Shown piece after piece: positions 50,862 to 58,610 of a stretch of 58,659 bases of DNA (the first letter of the stretch is position 1; every line of letters starts with the position of its first letter). Location of the stretch: contig NZ_BCTA01000077.1 of the NCBI RefSeq assembly GCF_001570485.1, positions 1 to 58,659 of the forward strand, in the 5' to 3' direction. The translations under genes and the position numbers were made by a program. The stretch comes from Mycolicibacterium novocastrense (GTDB lineage Bacteria; Actinomycetota; Actinomycetes; Mycobacteriales; Mycobacteriaceae). Below the pieces are notes generated by a model. It ran no database searches. It was not told where the DNA came from and saw nothing but the letters and a program-made list of their open reading frames with translations.

Positions 50862-52015
50862 GGAGCCGTGCGGCGATCCTGCACGATGTCGGGGGTCCAT
50901 GGTCGGTCGAGGAGTTCGTACTCGATCCCCCGCGTGCCGGTGAGGTGCTCGTCGAGATGGCCGCGGCCGGCTTGTGCCACTCCGACGATCACATCCTCAA
51001 GGGCGACATGTCGGTCTCCAACGAGGTCGCGCGTCAGTACGGGATCACACCGATGTTCCCGCTGATCGGGGGCCACGAGGGCTCCGGCACGGTGGTCGAG
51101 ACCGGCGAGGGTGTCACGGAGTTCGCGGTCGGCGACCACGTCGTGATGTCGTTCATCGCGGTGTGCGGCCAATGCCGCTGGTGCACATCCGGTTTGGAGT
51201 ACCTGTGCGACGAGGGTGCCGGGACGATGGTGCCCGGTATGCCGACCGACCAGACGTTTCGGCACCACACCGTCGACGGGCGCCCACTCGGGCACCTGTC
51301 CAAGGTCGGCGCCTTCGCCGAGCACACCGTGGTGTCGGCGCACTCGCTGGTCAAGATCGACCCGCATCTGCCGCTCGTCGCGAGCGCCCTGCTCTCCTGC
51401 GCGGTTCCGACCGGTTACGGTTCGGCGGCCAACCGCGCCAACGTGCGCGGCGGCGACACCGTCGTGGTGATCGGGGCGGGTGGCATCGGAACCGCGGCCA
51501 TCCAAGGCGCGCGGATCAACGGCGCCGCGCAGATCGTCGCCGTCGACCCCGTCGAGTTCAAGCAGAAAGCCGCGCTGCAATTCGGTGCCACACACAGCGT
51601 TTCGACGGTCGACGAGGCGCTCGATCTCGTCCGCGACCTGACGGCCGGCGTCATGGCGGACAGCGTGGTGGCGGCGCCGTCGCTGATCGCGGGCGGCGAC
51701 GTCGACGCATATCTGAAGCTGACGCGCAAGGGCGGTACCTGCGTGCTGACCGGGATGACGGCCCAGACAACGCGGTCGGCCAAGATCGCGCTGCAGGACT
51801 TCATCCTCTGGAACAAGAACCTCGTCGGCACCGTCTTCGGTTCCTGCAACCCGCGGGCCGACATCAGCCGGTTGGCCACCCTCTATCAGTCAGGACAGCT
51901 CCAGCTCGACGAGATGATCACCCGCCGGTATCGGCTGGACGATATCAACACCGCGTATGAGGACCTGCTGGGTGGTGAAATCATCCGAGGTGTCATCGAT
52001 TTCGCGCTGAACTAG
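50858..52015 (+). CDS. Zinc-dependent alcohol dehydrogenase (NDMA-dependent type)
   Basis: Medium-chain dehydrogenase of 385 aa. The catalytic zinc ligands are Cys in GLCHSDDH and His in GGHEGSG. The structural zinc is bound by the CGQCRWC and LCDEG cysteines. The NAD loop is VIGAGGIGTAAIQGA near residue 200. Length and motifs fit the mycobacterial NDMA-dependent methanol/alcohol dehydrogenase group, which keeps its nicotinamide cofactor tightly bound. It is cotranslated with P450-2 by an ATGA overlap and is likely to oxidise its alcohol product. Confidence 0.9.
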   Translation: MRSRAAILHDVGGPWSVEEFVLDPPRAGEVLVEMAAAGLCHSDDHILKGDMSVSNEVARQYGITPMFPLIGGHEGSGTVVETGEGVTEFAVGDHVVMSFIAVCGQCRWCTSGLEYLCDEGAGTMVPGMPTDQTFRHHTVDGRPLGHLSKVGAFAEHTVVSAHSLVKIDPHLPLVASALLSCAVPTGYGSAANRANVRGGDTVVVIGAGGIGTAAIQGARINGAAQIVAVDPVEFKQKAALQFGATHSVSTVDEALDLVRDLTAGVMADSVVAAPSLIAGGDVDAYLKLTRKGGTCVLTGMTAQTTRSAKIALQDFILWNKNLVGTVFGSCNPRADISRLATLYQSGQLQLDEMITRRYRLDDINTAYEDLLGGEIIRGVIDFALN

Positions 52016-52035
52016 ACCGTCGACGACCCGTCGGT

Positions 52036-53571
52036 TCACACGATCCGTGAGGTATGGCCTTGCCAGTAGCGGTCGCGGAGACGCCGCTTGTAGAGCTTTC
52101 CGTTGGGGTCGCGCGGTAGATCGGGCTCGAAGTCGATCGTGCGCGGACACTTGTAGGCGGCCAACCGGGACCGGCAGTACTCGATGAGCTCCTGCTCGAG
52201 CGCGGGCCCGACGGCCACTCCCCCGGCCGGCTGGACGACAGCCTTGACCTCCTCTCCGAATTCCGCGTTCGGCACGCCGAAAACCGCTGCGTCGACGAGC
52301 TTGGGATGCGTGACCAAGAGGTTCTCCGCCTCCTGCGGGTAGATGTTGACCCCGCCAGAAACGATCATGAACGTCGAGCGGTCGGTCAGATACAGGTATC
52401 CCTCGTCGTCCACGTAGCCCACATCGCCCAACGATCGCCAGCCGTGTTCGTTGGCGACCGAGGCCGTCTTCTCGGGATCTTTGAAGTACTCGAATGCGGG
52501 CCCTCCCTCGAAGAACAGTTCACCCGCCTCGCCCGGTGGCAGTTCGGTTCCGTCCTCCGCGACGACGTGGACGGGATTCACGGGTCTGCCGACGGAGCCG
52601 GGATGTGCGAGCCACTCTTGAGGCCCGATCGAGCTGCCGGCGAAACCCTCAGTGCCTCCGTAGTACTCGTGAATGATCGGGCCGAACCAGTTCATCATCT
52701 GGTGTTTGACTTCGACCGGACACGGCGCGGCGGCATGGATGACGCACTGCAGGGAGGACAGGTCATAGCGCTGCCGAAAGGCCGGCGGTAGCTTGAGCAT
52801 CCGCACGAACATGGTCGGGACGAATTGGGCATGGGTGACGCGGTGGGATTCGATCAGCCGCAGGACCTCCTCGGCGTCGAACTTGCGCATCAGGACCGCG
52901 GTGGCGCCGACGCGGTGCGCGGCCATGGTGTAGTTGACGCCCGCCGCGTGGTAAAGCGGTGCCGGCGAAAGGTACACGCCGTCGGTGGTCATCCCGTACC
53001 GCCGTCGCAGCGTGGTCTCGAGGAGGTTCTGCCCCCACGAGCCCGCCCCGTCGGTCGGCAGCGGTCGTCGCACGGCTTTCGGTCGCCCCGTGGTGCCCGA
53101 TGAGTACAGCATCTCGGTGCCGTCGGAGATCGGCGGCGGCGTTCCCGCGGCTGCGAGGGCATCCTCGTAGCGACGCCAGCCGGTGAGTTCGCCTCCGACG
53201 CCTATGCGGAGATCGACGCCCGGTGCGCTGTCGATGAGGTGAGCGCCGAGCGCGGGCATCGATGCATCGACGATGACCGCCTTCGCCTCGGAGTCGGCGA
53301 CGACGTAAGCGACCTCGTCCGGCGTGAAATGAGTGTTCACCGCCGAATAGTAGAGCCCGGATAGTTGGCAGCCCCAAGTGATTTCGAGGAACTCGCGGCG
53401 GTTCGGCAGCACCAGCGTCACCGCGTCGCCCCGGCGTAGGCCCGCGTCGTGCAGTACGGCGGCGACCTGTCGGCTTCGAGTGTGCAGCTGCGCGTAGGTG
53501 ACGACATCGCCGTCCGCATCGATCAGTGCTGGGGTGTCGGGTGCGTGCTCAGCGTGGTCGGCGATGTTCAC
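52036..53571 (-). CDS. Acyl-CoA synthetase (FadD-type)
   Basis: ANL ligase of 511 aa. The AMP-binding motif is MLYSSGTTGRPKAV, with YYGGTE at about 305, the hinge SLGDVGYVDDEGYLYLTDR near 385-405, and the C-terminal LPRDPNGKLYKRRLRD with the catalytic Lys kept. It starts with GTG seven bases after the crotonase stop, as the last gene of the operon that begins at 57038. The substrate is probably the acid released by the alcohol and aldehyde dehydrogenases or a downstream side-chain acid. It is convergent with the ADH gene. Confidence 0.9.
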   Translation of the reverse strand: MNIADHAEHAPDTPALIDADGDVVTYAQLHTRSRQVAAVLHDAGLRRGDAVTLVLPNRREFLEITWGCQLSGLYYSAVNTHFTPDEVAYVVADSEAKAVIVDASMPALGAHLIDSAPGVDLRIGVGGELTGWRRYEDALAAAGTPPPISDGTEMLYSSGTTGRPKAVRRPLPTDGAGSWGQNLLETTLRRRYGMTTDGVYLSPAPLYHAAGVNYTMAAHRVGATAVLMRKFDAEEVLRLIESHRVTHAQFVPTMFVRMLKLPPAFRQRYDLSSLQCVIHAAAPCPVEVKHQMMNWFGPIIHEYYGGTEGFAGSSIGPQEWLAHPGSVGRPVNPVHVVAEDGTELPPGEAGELFFEGGPAFEYFKDPEKTASVANEHGWRSLGDVGYVDDEGYLYLTDRSTFMIVSGGVNIYPQEAENLLVTHPKLVDAAVFGVPNAEFGEEVKAVVQPAGGVAVGPALEQELIEYCRSRLAAYKCPRTIDFEPDLPRDPNGKLYKRRLRDRYWQGHTSRIV

Positions 53572-53578
53572 CGGTCGG

Positions 53579-54448
53579 TCACGGGGTTGCCGCGGCGCCG
53601 TCGGTCGAGGCCGCCGCCTGGCGTTGGGCCATCTCCGACGGCAGGATCTTGTCGCGGAACACCTGCTGGATCAGTTCCTGAACGTCCTTGCTGATCGAGG
53701 CGAGCGCGACGAGGTCGTTGGAGCTCTGCCAGTGCACCCGCATGCCCATCAGCTCCCATGCCCGTTTGAGATTGGCCTTCGTCGCGAGCAGGGTGGTCAT
53801 CGGAGCGCGGGCGATGTGGCGCGCGATGGCTTCCACACGGTCGTCGAGATCGTCGCGGCTGACCACCTCGTTGACCAGTCCGATCTCCAGCGCCTTCTTC
53901 GCATCGATCACCTCGGCGAGGTATAGGTAATAGGCCGCCCGACGCCAGTTCATGAAAACCCAGGGCTCGATCGAGCATTCGCCCGACGGCATACCGAAAC
54001 CCTGCAGCGGCGGATAGGAGAAGTACGCGTCCTCGGACGCGATCACGATGTCGGTGGTCAACCCCATGTGGGTGCCGCCACCCACACAGTAACCGTGCAC
54101 CTGCGCGATGGTGGGTTTCGAGAACTCCCACAAGTTCAGCGTCGGCTTGACGAACAAGTCCGACTGCGGCTTCCACGGATGGCCCATCTTCATCGCGCCT
54201 TCGACGAACGCCGGGTAGTCGACGGCGTTGTTGCCGATCGCATGTCCCGAGCAGAAGCCCTTGCCGTTGGCCTTGAGAACAAGCACTTTGACGTCGTAGT
54301 CGCGGTCGGCTTGGAGCAGCGCGGCGTCGACCTCCTCGGCGAGCTTCTGGTCCTGGGCGTTGGCCTTCTCGGGCCAGTTGAGGATGATGCGCGCGATCGG
54401 GCCGTCCTTCTGATAGATGATCCGTTCCCGCGTCTCGTTGATGTCCAT
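53579..54448 (-). CDS. Crotonase-fold protein (enoyl-CoA hydratase family, atypical)
   Basis: Crotonase superfamily protein of 289 aa. The CoA-binding oxyanion segments are GKGFCSGHAIGNN and GYCVGGGTHMGLTTDIVIASEDA. Both catalytic glutamates of classical hydratases are missing: the position of rat mitochondrial Glu144 is His127, and the Glu164 region reads YPPLQGFGMPSG. It is thus unlikely to be a simple hydratase; isomerase, C-C hydrolase or decarboxylase chemistry is possible, since the superfamily is diverse. It is placed between the lipoyl protein and a FadD in one operon. Confidence 0.85.
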   Translation of the reverse strand: MDINETRERIIYQKDGPIARIILNWPEKANAQDQKLAEEVDAALLQADRDYDVKVLVLKANGKGFCSGHAIGNNAVDYPAFVEGAMKMGHPWKPQSDLFVKPTLNLWEFSKPTIAQVHGYCVGGGTHMGLTTDIVIASEDAYFSYPPLQGFGMPSGECSIEPWVFMNWRRAAYYLYLAEVIDAKKALEIGLVNEVVSRDDLDDRVEAIARHIARAPMTTLLATKANLKRAWELMGMRVHWQSSNDLVALASISKDVQELIQQVFRDKILPSEMAQRQAAASTDGAAATP

Positions 54449-54501
54449 GCGTCGTCTCTACCTTCCGTTGCCGTGCTGAAATTCGATTCCCGTTGGTGCG
54501 A

Positions 54502-54738
54502 TCACGATGTGATGACACCGATTTCGGCGCCGATGTCGTAGGTGGTGCCGACCGCGCCGGTCCACCGAACGGTGCCCGACGCACCCGCCTCTATCTCCTG
54601 CTCCACCTTCTCGGTAGCGATCGTGTAGATGGGTGTGCCCTGTTCGACATGCTGACCGGTCTCCACCAGGAACTCCGTCACCTCGGCCTCAGCCACCGCG
54701 ACCGAGACGCGCGGGATACGAATGACGAACTCACCCAC
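54502..54738 (-). CDS. Stand-alone lipoyl-domain protein
   Basis: Protein of 78 aa that is a single biotinyl/lipoyl fold. The lipoylation Lys44 sits in the turn IATEKVEQEIEA, and the symmetric hairpin continues to GTVRWTGAVGTTYDIGAEIGVI. It has no E2 core or linker. It starts with GTG and overlaps the end of the E1-beta gene by 8 bp, so it is part of the same complex or transfers acyl groups from E1 to another protein. No E2 or E3 is in the window. Biotin carriage is less likely since the AMKM motif is absent. Confidence 0.85.
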   Translation of the reverse strand: MGEFVIRIPRVSVAVAEAEVTEFLVETGQHVEQGTPIYTIATEKVEQEIEAGASGTVRWTGAVGTTYDIGAEIGVITS

Positions 54739-55738
54739 GGGCTTGCGCCCGGTCGAACGTCTTCTGGACGGCGGCGACGATACGTGCCGCCGACGGGTAG
54801 ATCAGCGCCTCGAGGTTGGGTGCGGCCGGGGTGGGCACGAACGGTGCCGCCACGCGCCCGATCGGAGCGGCGAGACGGTCGAAACACTCGGACTGCAGAA
54901 TCGCGACGATCTCGGCACCCGGGCCTGCGAACTGCACCGCATCGTACACCACGACGGCACGGCCGGTTCTGCGCACCGATGCGACGATCGTGTCGACGTC
55001 CAGCGGTACCAAGGTGCGCAGGTCGATCACCTCGGCACTGACGCCGTCCGATTCCAGAGCGGCCGCGGCGGCCAGTGCTTCCTGCACGCTGCGACCGTAG
55101 GAGATCAGCGTGACGTCCGAGCCGGCGCGCTTGACGTCGGCCACCCCGAGCGGGATGGAGAACCCCGGATCGGTTGGGACCAGGCCTTTTTGGGCTTGCA
55201 GCCGGATCGTCTCGACGAACAGGCACGGGTCGTCGTCGAAGATCGCCGAGGTCAGCAGCCCCTTGCCGTCGCGTGGGGTGGACGGCACGATCACCTTCAA
55301 CCCCGGGATGTGCATGAACCAGGCTTCGAGGCTCTGTGAATGCGTGGCGCCGGTGGCCAACCCGCTGTACACCTGCGTACGGACCGTGATCGGCGCGGTG
55401 GTTCGTCCGGCGGTCATGAAGCGGAGTTTGGCCGCATTGTTGATCAACTGGTCGGCGGCGATGCCGATGAAGTCCATGATCATGATCTCGGCGACGGGTA
55501 ACAGGCCGTCGATGGCCGCACCGATGGCCGCACCCATGATCGCGGCCTCCGAGATCGGAGTGTCGAGGACTCGGTCGCGTCCGTGCTTGGTGGACAGCCC
55601 GGCCGTCGGTCCCGACGCGCCGGGATCGGCGATGTCCTCGCCGAGGAGGAAGACGCGGTCGTCGGCTGTGAGCGCCTGGTCGAGCGCGAGGTGCAGCGCC
55701 TCGCGCATCGACATCTCTTTTTCGTTCGTCGGCGTCAT
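54731..55738 (-). CDS. 2-oxoacid dehydrogenase E1 component, beta subunit
   Basis: Transketolase-type beta subunit of 335 aa related to PdhB/AcoB. Seen are FLLGEDIADPGASGP near residue 30, the Glu region TPISEAAIMGAAIGAA of the ThDP site, and AEIMIMDFIGIAADQLINNAAKLRFMTAG. It forms the alpha2-beta2 E1 with the upstream gene, from which it is separated by an ATGA overlap. The complex would decarboxylate a 2-oxoacid or cleave a diketone and pass an acyl group to lipoate. Confidence 0.92.
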   Translation of the reverse strand: MTPTNEKEMSMREALHLALDQALTADDRVFLLGEDIADPGASGPTAGLSTKHGRDRVLDTPISEAAIMGAAIGAAIDGLLPVAEIMIMDFIGIAADQLINNAAKLRFMTAGRTTAPITVRTQVYSGLATGATHSQSLEAWFMHIPGLKVIVPSTPRDGKGLLTSAIFDDDPCLFVETIRLQAQKGLVPTDPGFSIPLGVADVKRAGSDVTLISYGRSVQEALAAAAALESDGVSAEVIDLRTLVPLDVDTIVASVRRTGRAVVVYDAVQFAGPGAEIVAILQSECFDRLAAPIGRVAAPFVPTPAAPNLEALIYPSAARIVAAVQKTFDRAQARG

Positions 55739-56721
55739 CGGTAGGTGGGGAATCCGATCCTCGTCGCGTACACGTCGCGGTCCAGTTCGGCAGGGGACGG
55801 AGCGTCCGCTGCGAGCACGTTCTTGAGCGCCTCCTCGACTGCGGCCAGTGCGCCCTCGTCGATCTGGGCGAGGTCGTCGTCGCCACAGATACCGCTTTCG
55901 ATCAGGTGGCGGCGGAAGCGCGGTACGGGATCGGCGTCCACGGCGGCCGCCATCTGCTCGTCGGGGATGTAGGGCATCCGGTCACCGAAGTAGTGGCCGC
56001 GGAACCTGAATGTCACGCATTCCACGAGCGAAGGTCCGTCACCTGCCCGTGCCCGCGCAAGCGCGTTTCCGAGGGCGGCGGTCACCGCGATCGGATCGTT
56101 GCCGTCCACGCGGACGCCTGGCATGCCGTACCCGGCCGCTCGATCGGAGACGTGGTCGAGTTTCATGGTGTCGCCGGTGGGAGTCATCTCGGCGTACAGA
56201 TTGTTCTGGCAGACGAAGACCGTCGGTAGCTCCCACAGCGCGGCCATGTTGGCCGCTTCGTGGAAGGACCCGGTGTTCGTCGCGCCATCGCCGAAACTGA
56301 CGACGGTGACCCGGTCGAGGCCCTTGCGTCTGGCGGCCATCGCCAACCCGACCGCGACCGGCGGTCCGGCACCGACGATCCCGGTTGACAACATCACACC
56401 GCGGTCCGGGTTGGCGATGTGCATCGTCCCGCCCTTACCGCGGCCTGCGCCGACGGTGCGGCCCATCATCTCGCCGTAGATCTCCTCCAGCGGAACGCCT
56501 TTGCCGATCAGATCATGCAAGCCGCGGTAGGTCGTCACGAGTTGGTCGTCGTCTCGCATGGACACGGCCATCGCGGCCGCGATCGCCTCCTGGCCGCGCG
56601 AAGGCCAGTACACACACATGAATTCGCCGGTGCCGATGCCCCTGCTGAGCCTGTCGTCGGCCGCCTTCATCAGGGCCATCAACGCATAGATGCGGCGCTG
56701 CACGTCTGCCGGTGGTGTCAC
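55735..56721 (-). CDS. 2-oxoacid dehydrogenase E1 component, alpha subunit
   Basis: ThDP-binding alpha subunit of 328 aa related to PdhA/AcoA. The ThDP/Mg motif is GDGATNTGSFHEAANMAALWELPTVFVCQNN near residues 150-180. Active-site loop residues RGKGGTMHI and the FRFRGHYFGD segment are typical. The N-terminal GTGEFMCVYWPSRGQEAIAAA matches acetoin-dehydrogenase-like enzymes more than pyruvate dehydrogenases. Its GTG start overlaps the stop of the stress-barrel gene by 4 bp. The substrate is unknown, probably a catabolic 2-oxoacid or alpha-diketone. Confidence 0.92.
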   Translation of the reverse strand: MTPPADVQRRIYALMALMKAADDRLSRGIGTGEFMCVYWPSRGQEAIAAAMAVSMRDDDQLVTTYRGLHDLIGKGVPLEEIYGEMMGRTVGAGRGKGGTMHIANPDRGVMLSTGIVGAGPPVAVGLAMAARRKGLDRVTVVSFGDGATNTGSFHEAANMAALWELPTVFVCQNNLYAEMTPTGDTMKLDHVSDRAAGYGMPGVRVDGNDPIAVTAALGNALARARAGDGPSLVECVTFRFRGHYFGDRMPYIPDEQMAAAVDADPVPRFRRHLIESGICGDDDLAQIDEGALAAVEEALKNVLAADAPSPAELDRDVYATRIGFPTYR

Positions 56722-57038
56722 GAACCCAGCGACCCGATCTCACGGTACACCCGCGGCACCGGCGGCGGATTCATCGACAGGTTCTCCATGCCGGTCAGCC
56801 CGCCCTCGGCGCCCAGTTCACCGAGTCGCCGGATCGTGGCGTCGAGGTCATCACAGTCGAGTTCATAGATCGCGATGAATGGGCCGCACCCGTCGGTAGG
56901 GGCGAACCGGCGCGCCGAGACGATCCCGTCGATCTGGAGGATCTGCGCCAGATGGGTTTCGTTGTACCACTTGTGGTACTCGGCCTCGCCGGCAGGCGAT
57001 GCCGGCATCGTCTCGACGTACATGATTCCCCTGGGCAT
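56718..57038 (-). CDS. EthD/dimeric alpha-beta barrel protein
   Basis: Small ferredoxin-fold protein of 106 aa. The start GIMYVETMPASPAGEAEYHKWYNETHLAQILQIDGIVSARRF is typical of the EthD and antibiotic-monooxygenase-like dimeric barrel families. The ATG at 57038 has AGGGAG five bases upstream, and a GTG six bases earlier is too close to it. Such proteins are often found in ring-cleavage and ether-degrading clusters; a catalytic or carrier role is not known. It leads the operon reading to 52036. Confidence 0.75.
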   Translation of the reverse strand: MPRGIMYVETMPASPAGEAEYHKWYNETHLAQILQIDGIVSARRFAPTDGCGPFIAIYELDCDDLDATIRRLGELGAEGGLTGMENLSMNPPPVPRVYREIGSLGS

Positions 57039-57264
57039 CCACACTCCCTAAGCGCCCGACCCACGCACCCAACCTCGGCCGGGTACTCGTGACGCCATAC
57101 CCGTCGAGGCGCAGACGCTGGTCTGCCGCGCTGACGTGGTTCGCGCCCATTCCTGGCCCTCCTCCTCTGCATGGAGCACGAAGAGCGGCGTTCTATCGGC
57201 ACTAGAGTAGCTATAGTCATAAAAATAGAAAAGAAACCGGCCAAACCAGCCCGACAGGACCACG
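57039..57264. promoter_or_regulatory. Divergent promoter region of the E1 operon and FadE operon
   Basis: A 226-bp intergenic region. From 57202 to 57238 it is AT-rich, with CTATAGTCATAAAAATAG and then AAAAG and AAACC. The string AAAAATAGAAAAG recalls the AAAATAGTAAA core of the shared 29-bp element, but the match is partial. No clear dyad was found. This is where promoters for both operons should lie. Confidence 0.45.
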
Positions 57265-58422
57265 GTGGACTTCTCTTACCCGCCCGCCGTTGAGCAGTTC
57301 CGCGAGGAGTTGCGCACGTGGCTTGCCGCCAACCTCACCGACGAGGTGGTCGCGGCCAACCGACGACGCGGCCGCGACCCAGGAGCGTTCGAACTCCTCA
57401 GGACATGGGACGCCGCGGCGGCCGACGCGGGTTGGGGTGCGGTGTCGTGGCCTGCGGAGTACGGCGGCCGCGGTGCGACACCACTCGAACAGTTGGTTTA
57501 CGCCGAGGAAACCACGCGGGCGCGAGCACCGCTGCCGCTCAACGTGATCGGGATGAACAACATCGCTCCGGCGATCATGCAGTACGGGACCGAACAACAG
57601 AAGCGCGACCTGTTGCCCCGCATGGTGCGTGCCGACGACATCTGGTGCCAGGGTATGTCCGAGCCGGACGCCGGTTCCGATCTGGCGTCGCTGCGCACCA
57701 GGGCGGTGCGCGAGGGAGACCATTTCGTGGTGAACGGCCAAAAGATCTGGACCTCGCTGGGGCATCGGGCCGACTGGTGCCAGCTCTATGTGCGGACCGA
57801 CGCCGAGGCGCCCAAACACAAGGGCATCTCCTGCCTCATCGTGGACATGGGACTGCCCGGAATCGAGGCCCGGCCGCTCGTCACGCTCAACGGCGCGTCG
57901 GACTTCGCGGAGGTCTTCTTCCACGATGTCCGGGTGCCGGTCGGCTCGCTGCTCGGCCCGCTCAACGGTGGCTGGGCGGTGGCGACCACGACGTTGAGCC
58001 ACGAACGTGCGGGCGCCGCGCGGCTCTACGCGCAGCTGCAAGTGCAGTTGGGCGACCTGGTGGGCGACCTTTCGCGGGTCCGATACGCGCAACGACCCGC
58101 GCTGGAGGAGCCGTCGGTGCTGCGCCGTCTGGGGGAACTCTCGGTTCGCATCGACTGCCTCGAAACTCTGTGTAAGCGCGCCGTTTCGGAGGCGGTGCAC
58201 GGCGGTGACGCGCTCGGCTCGGCCAGTCTTGCCAAGAGCGTCTGGGGTGAGGCGGGACAACATCTGGCCTCGCTGGCCTTCGATCTGCTCGGCCCGCAGT
58301 GCACCGACGGTCGCTGGACCGACCAGCGGCTGGCATCACGCTCGCTGACCATCGCAGGCGGCACCACACAGATCAACAAGGGCGTCACCGCCACTCGCAT
58401 CCTCGGGCTCCCGCGCGCATGA
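57265..58422 (+). CDS. Acyl-CoA dehydrogenase (FadE-type)
   Basis: FAD-dependent acyl-CoA dehydrogenase of 385 aa. The substrate/FAD motif is MSEPDAGSDLASLRT near residues 131-145, followed by VVNGQKIWTSLGHRAD, and the C-terminal FAD loop is TIAGGTTQINKGVTATRILGLPR. The usual catalytic Glu position reads GGTTQINK, not GGTTEI or YEG as in simple FadE, so it is likely one half of a heteromeric pair, as in steroid-type FadE enzymes. Its stop overlaps the ATG of a second FadE by 4 bp, which fits that model. It starts with GTG. Confidence 0.9.
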   Translation: MDFSYPPAVEQFREELRTWLAANLTDEVVAANRRRGRDPGAFELLRTWDAAAADAGWGAVSWPAEYGGRGATPLEQLVYAEETTRARAPLPLNVIGMNNIAPAIMQYGTEQQKRDLLPRMVRADDIWCQGMSEPDAGSDLASLRTRAVREGDHFVVNGQKIWTSLGHRADWCQLYVRTDAEAPKHKGISCLIVDMGLPGIEARPLVTLNGASDFAEVFFHDVRVPVGSLLGPLNGGWAVATTTLSHERAGAARLYAQLQVQLGDLVGDLSRVRYAQRPALEEPSVLRRLGELSVRIDCLETLCKRAVSEAVHGGDALGSASLAKSVWGEAGQHLASLAFDLLGPQCTDGRWTDQRLASRSLTIAGGTTQINKGVTATRILGLPRA

Positions 58423-58610
58423 ACCCCACGTTCACCGACGAGCAGCTCGCGTTGCGAGACACCGTGGGCCGCTTTCTGTCCGAGAAGGCACCGCTGCCGC
58501 ACGTGCGCGAACTGCTCGACGACCCGGTCGGGACCACCGACGAGGTGTGGAAGGGTCTGGCGCAGTTAGCCTCGATCTTTCGTGATGATCGGTTGATGAC
58601 GGGCGTGTAA
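58419..58610 (+). pseudogene. Truncated second acyl-CoA dehydrogenase
   Basis: The frame begins as a normal FadE N-terminus (TFTDEQLALRDTVGRFLSEKAPLPHV, about 48 residues), starting at the ATG coupled to the upstream FadE by ATGA. After DEVWKGLAQL the sequence leaves the family: it continues ASIFRDDRLMTGV and stops. The break is at about 58566-58571, where base composition also falls from about two thirds to about half GC. Only 63 residues of an expected 350-400 remain in frame, so the partner gene is interrupted or resumes beyond an insertion. Confidence 0.7.

Noticed and set aside
52016..52035. Possible terminator hairpin between the ADH and FadD genes
   Set aside because: ACCG/CGGT ends pair, but the stem has several mismatches and cannot be distinguished from chance.
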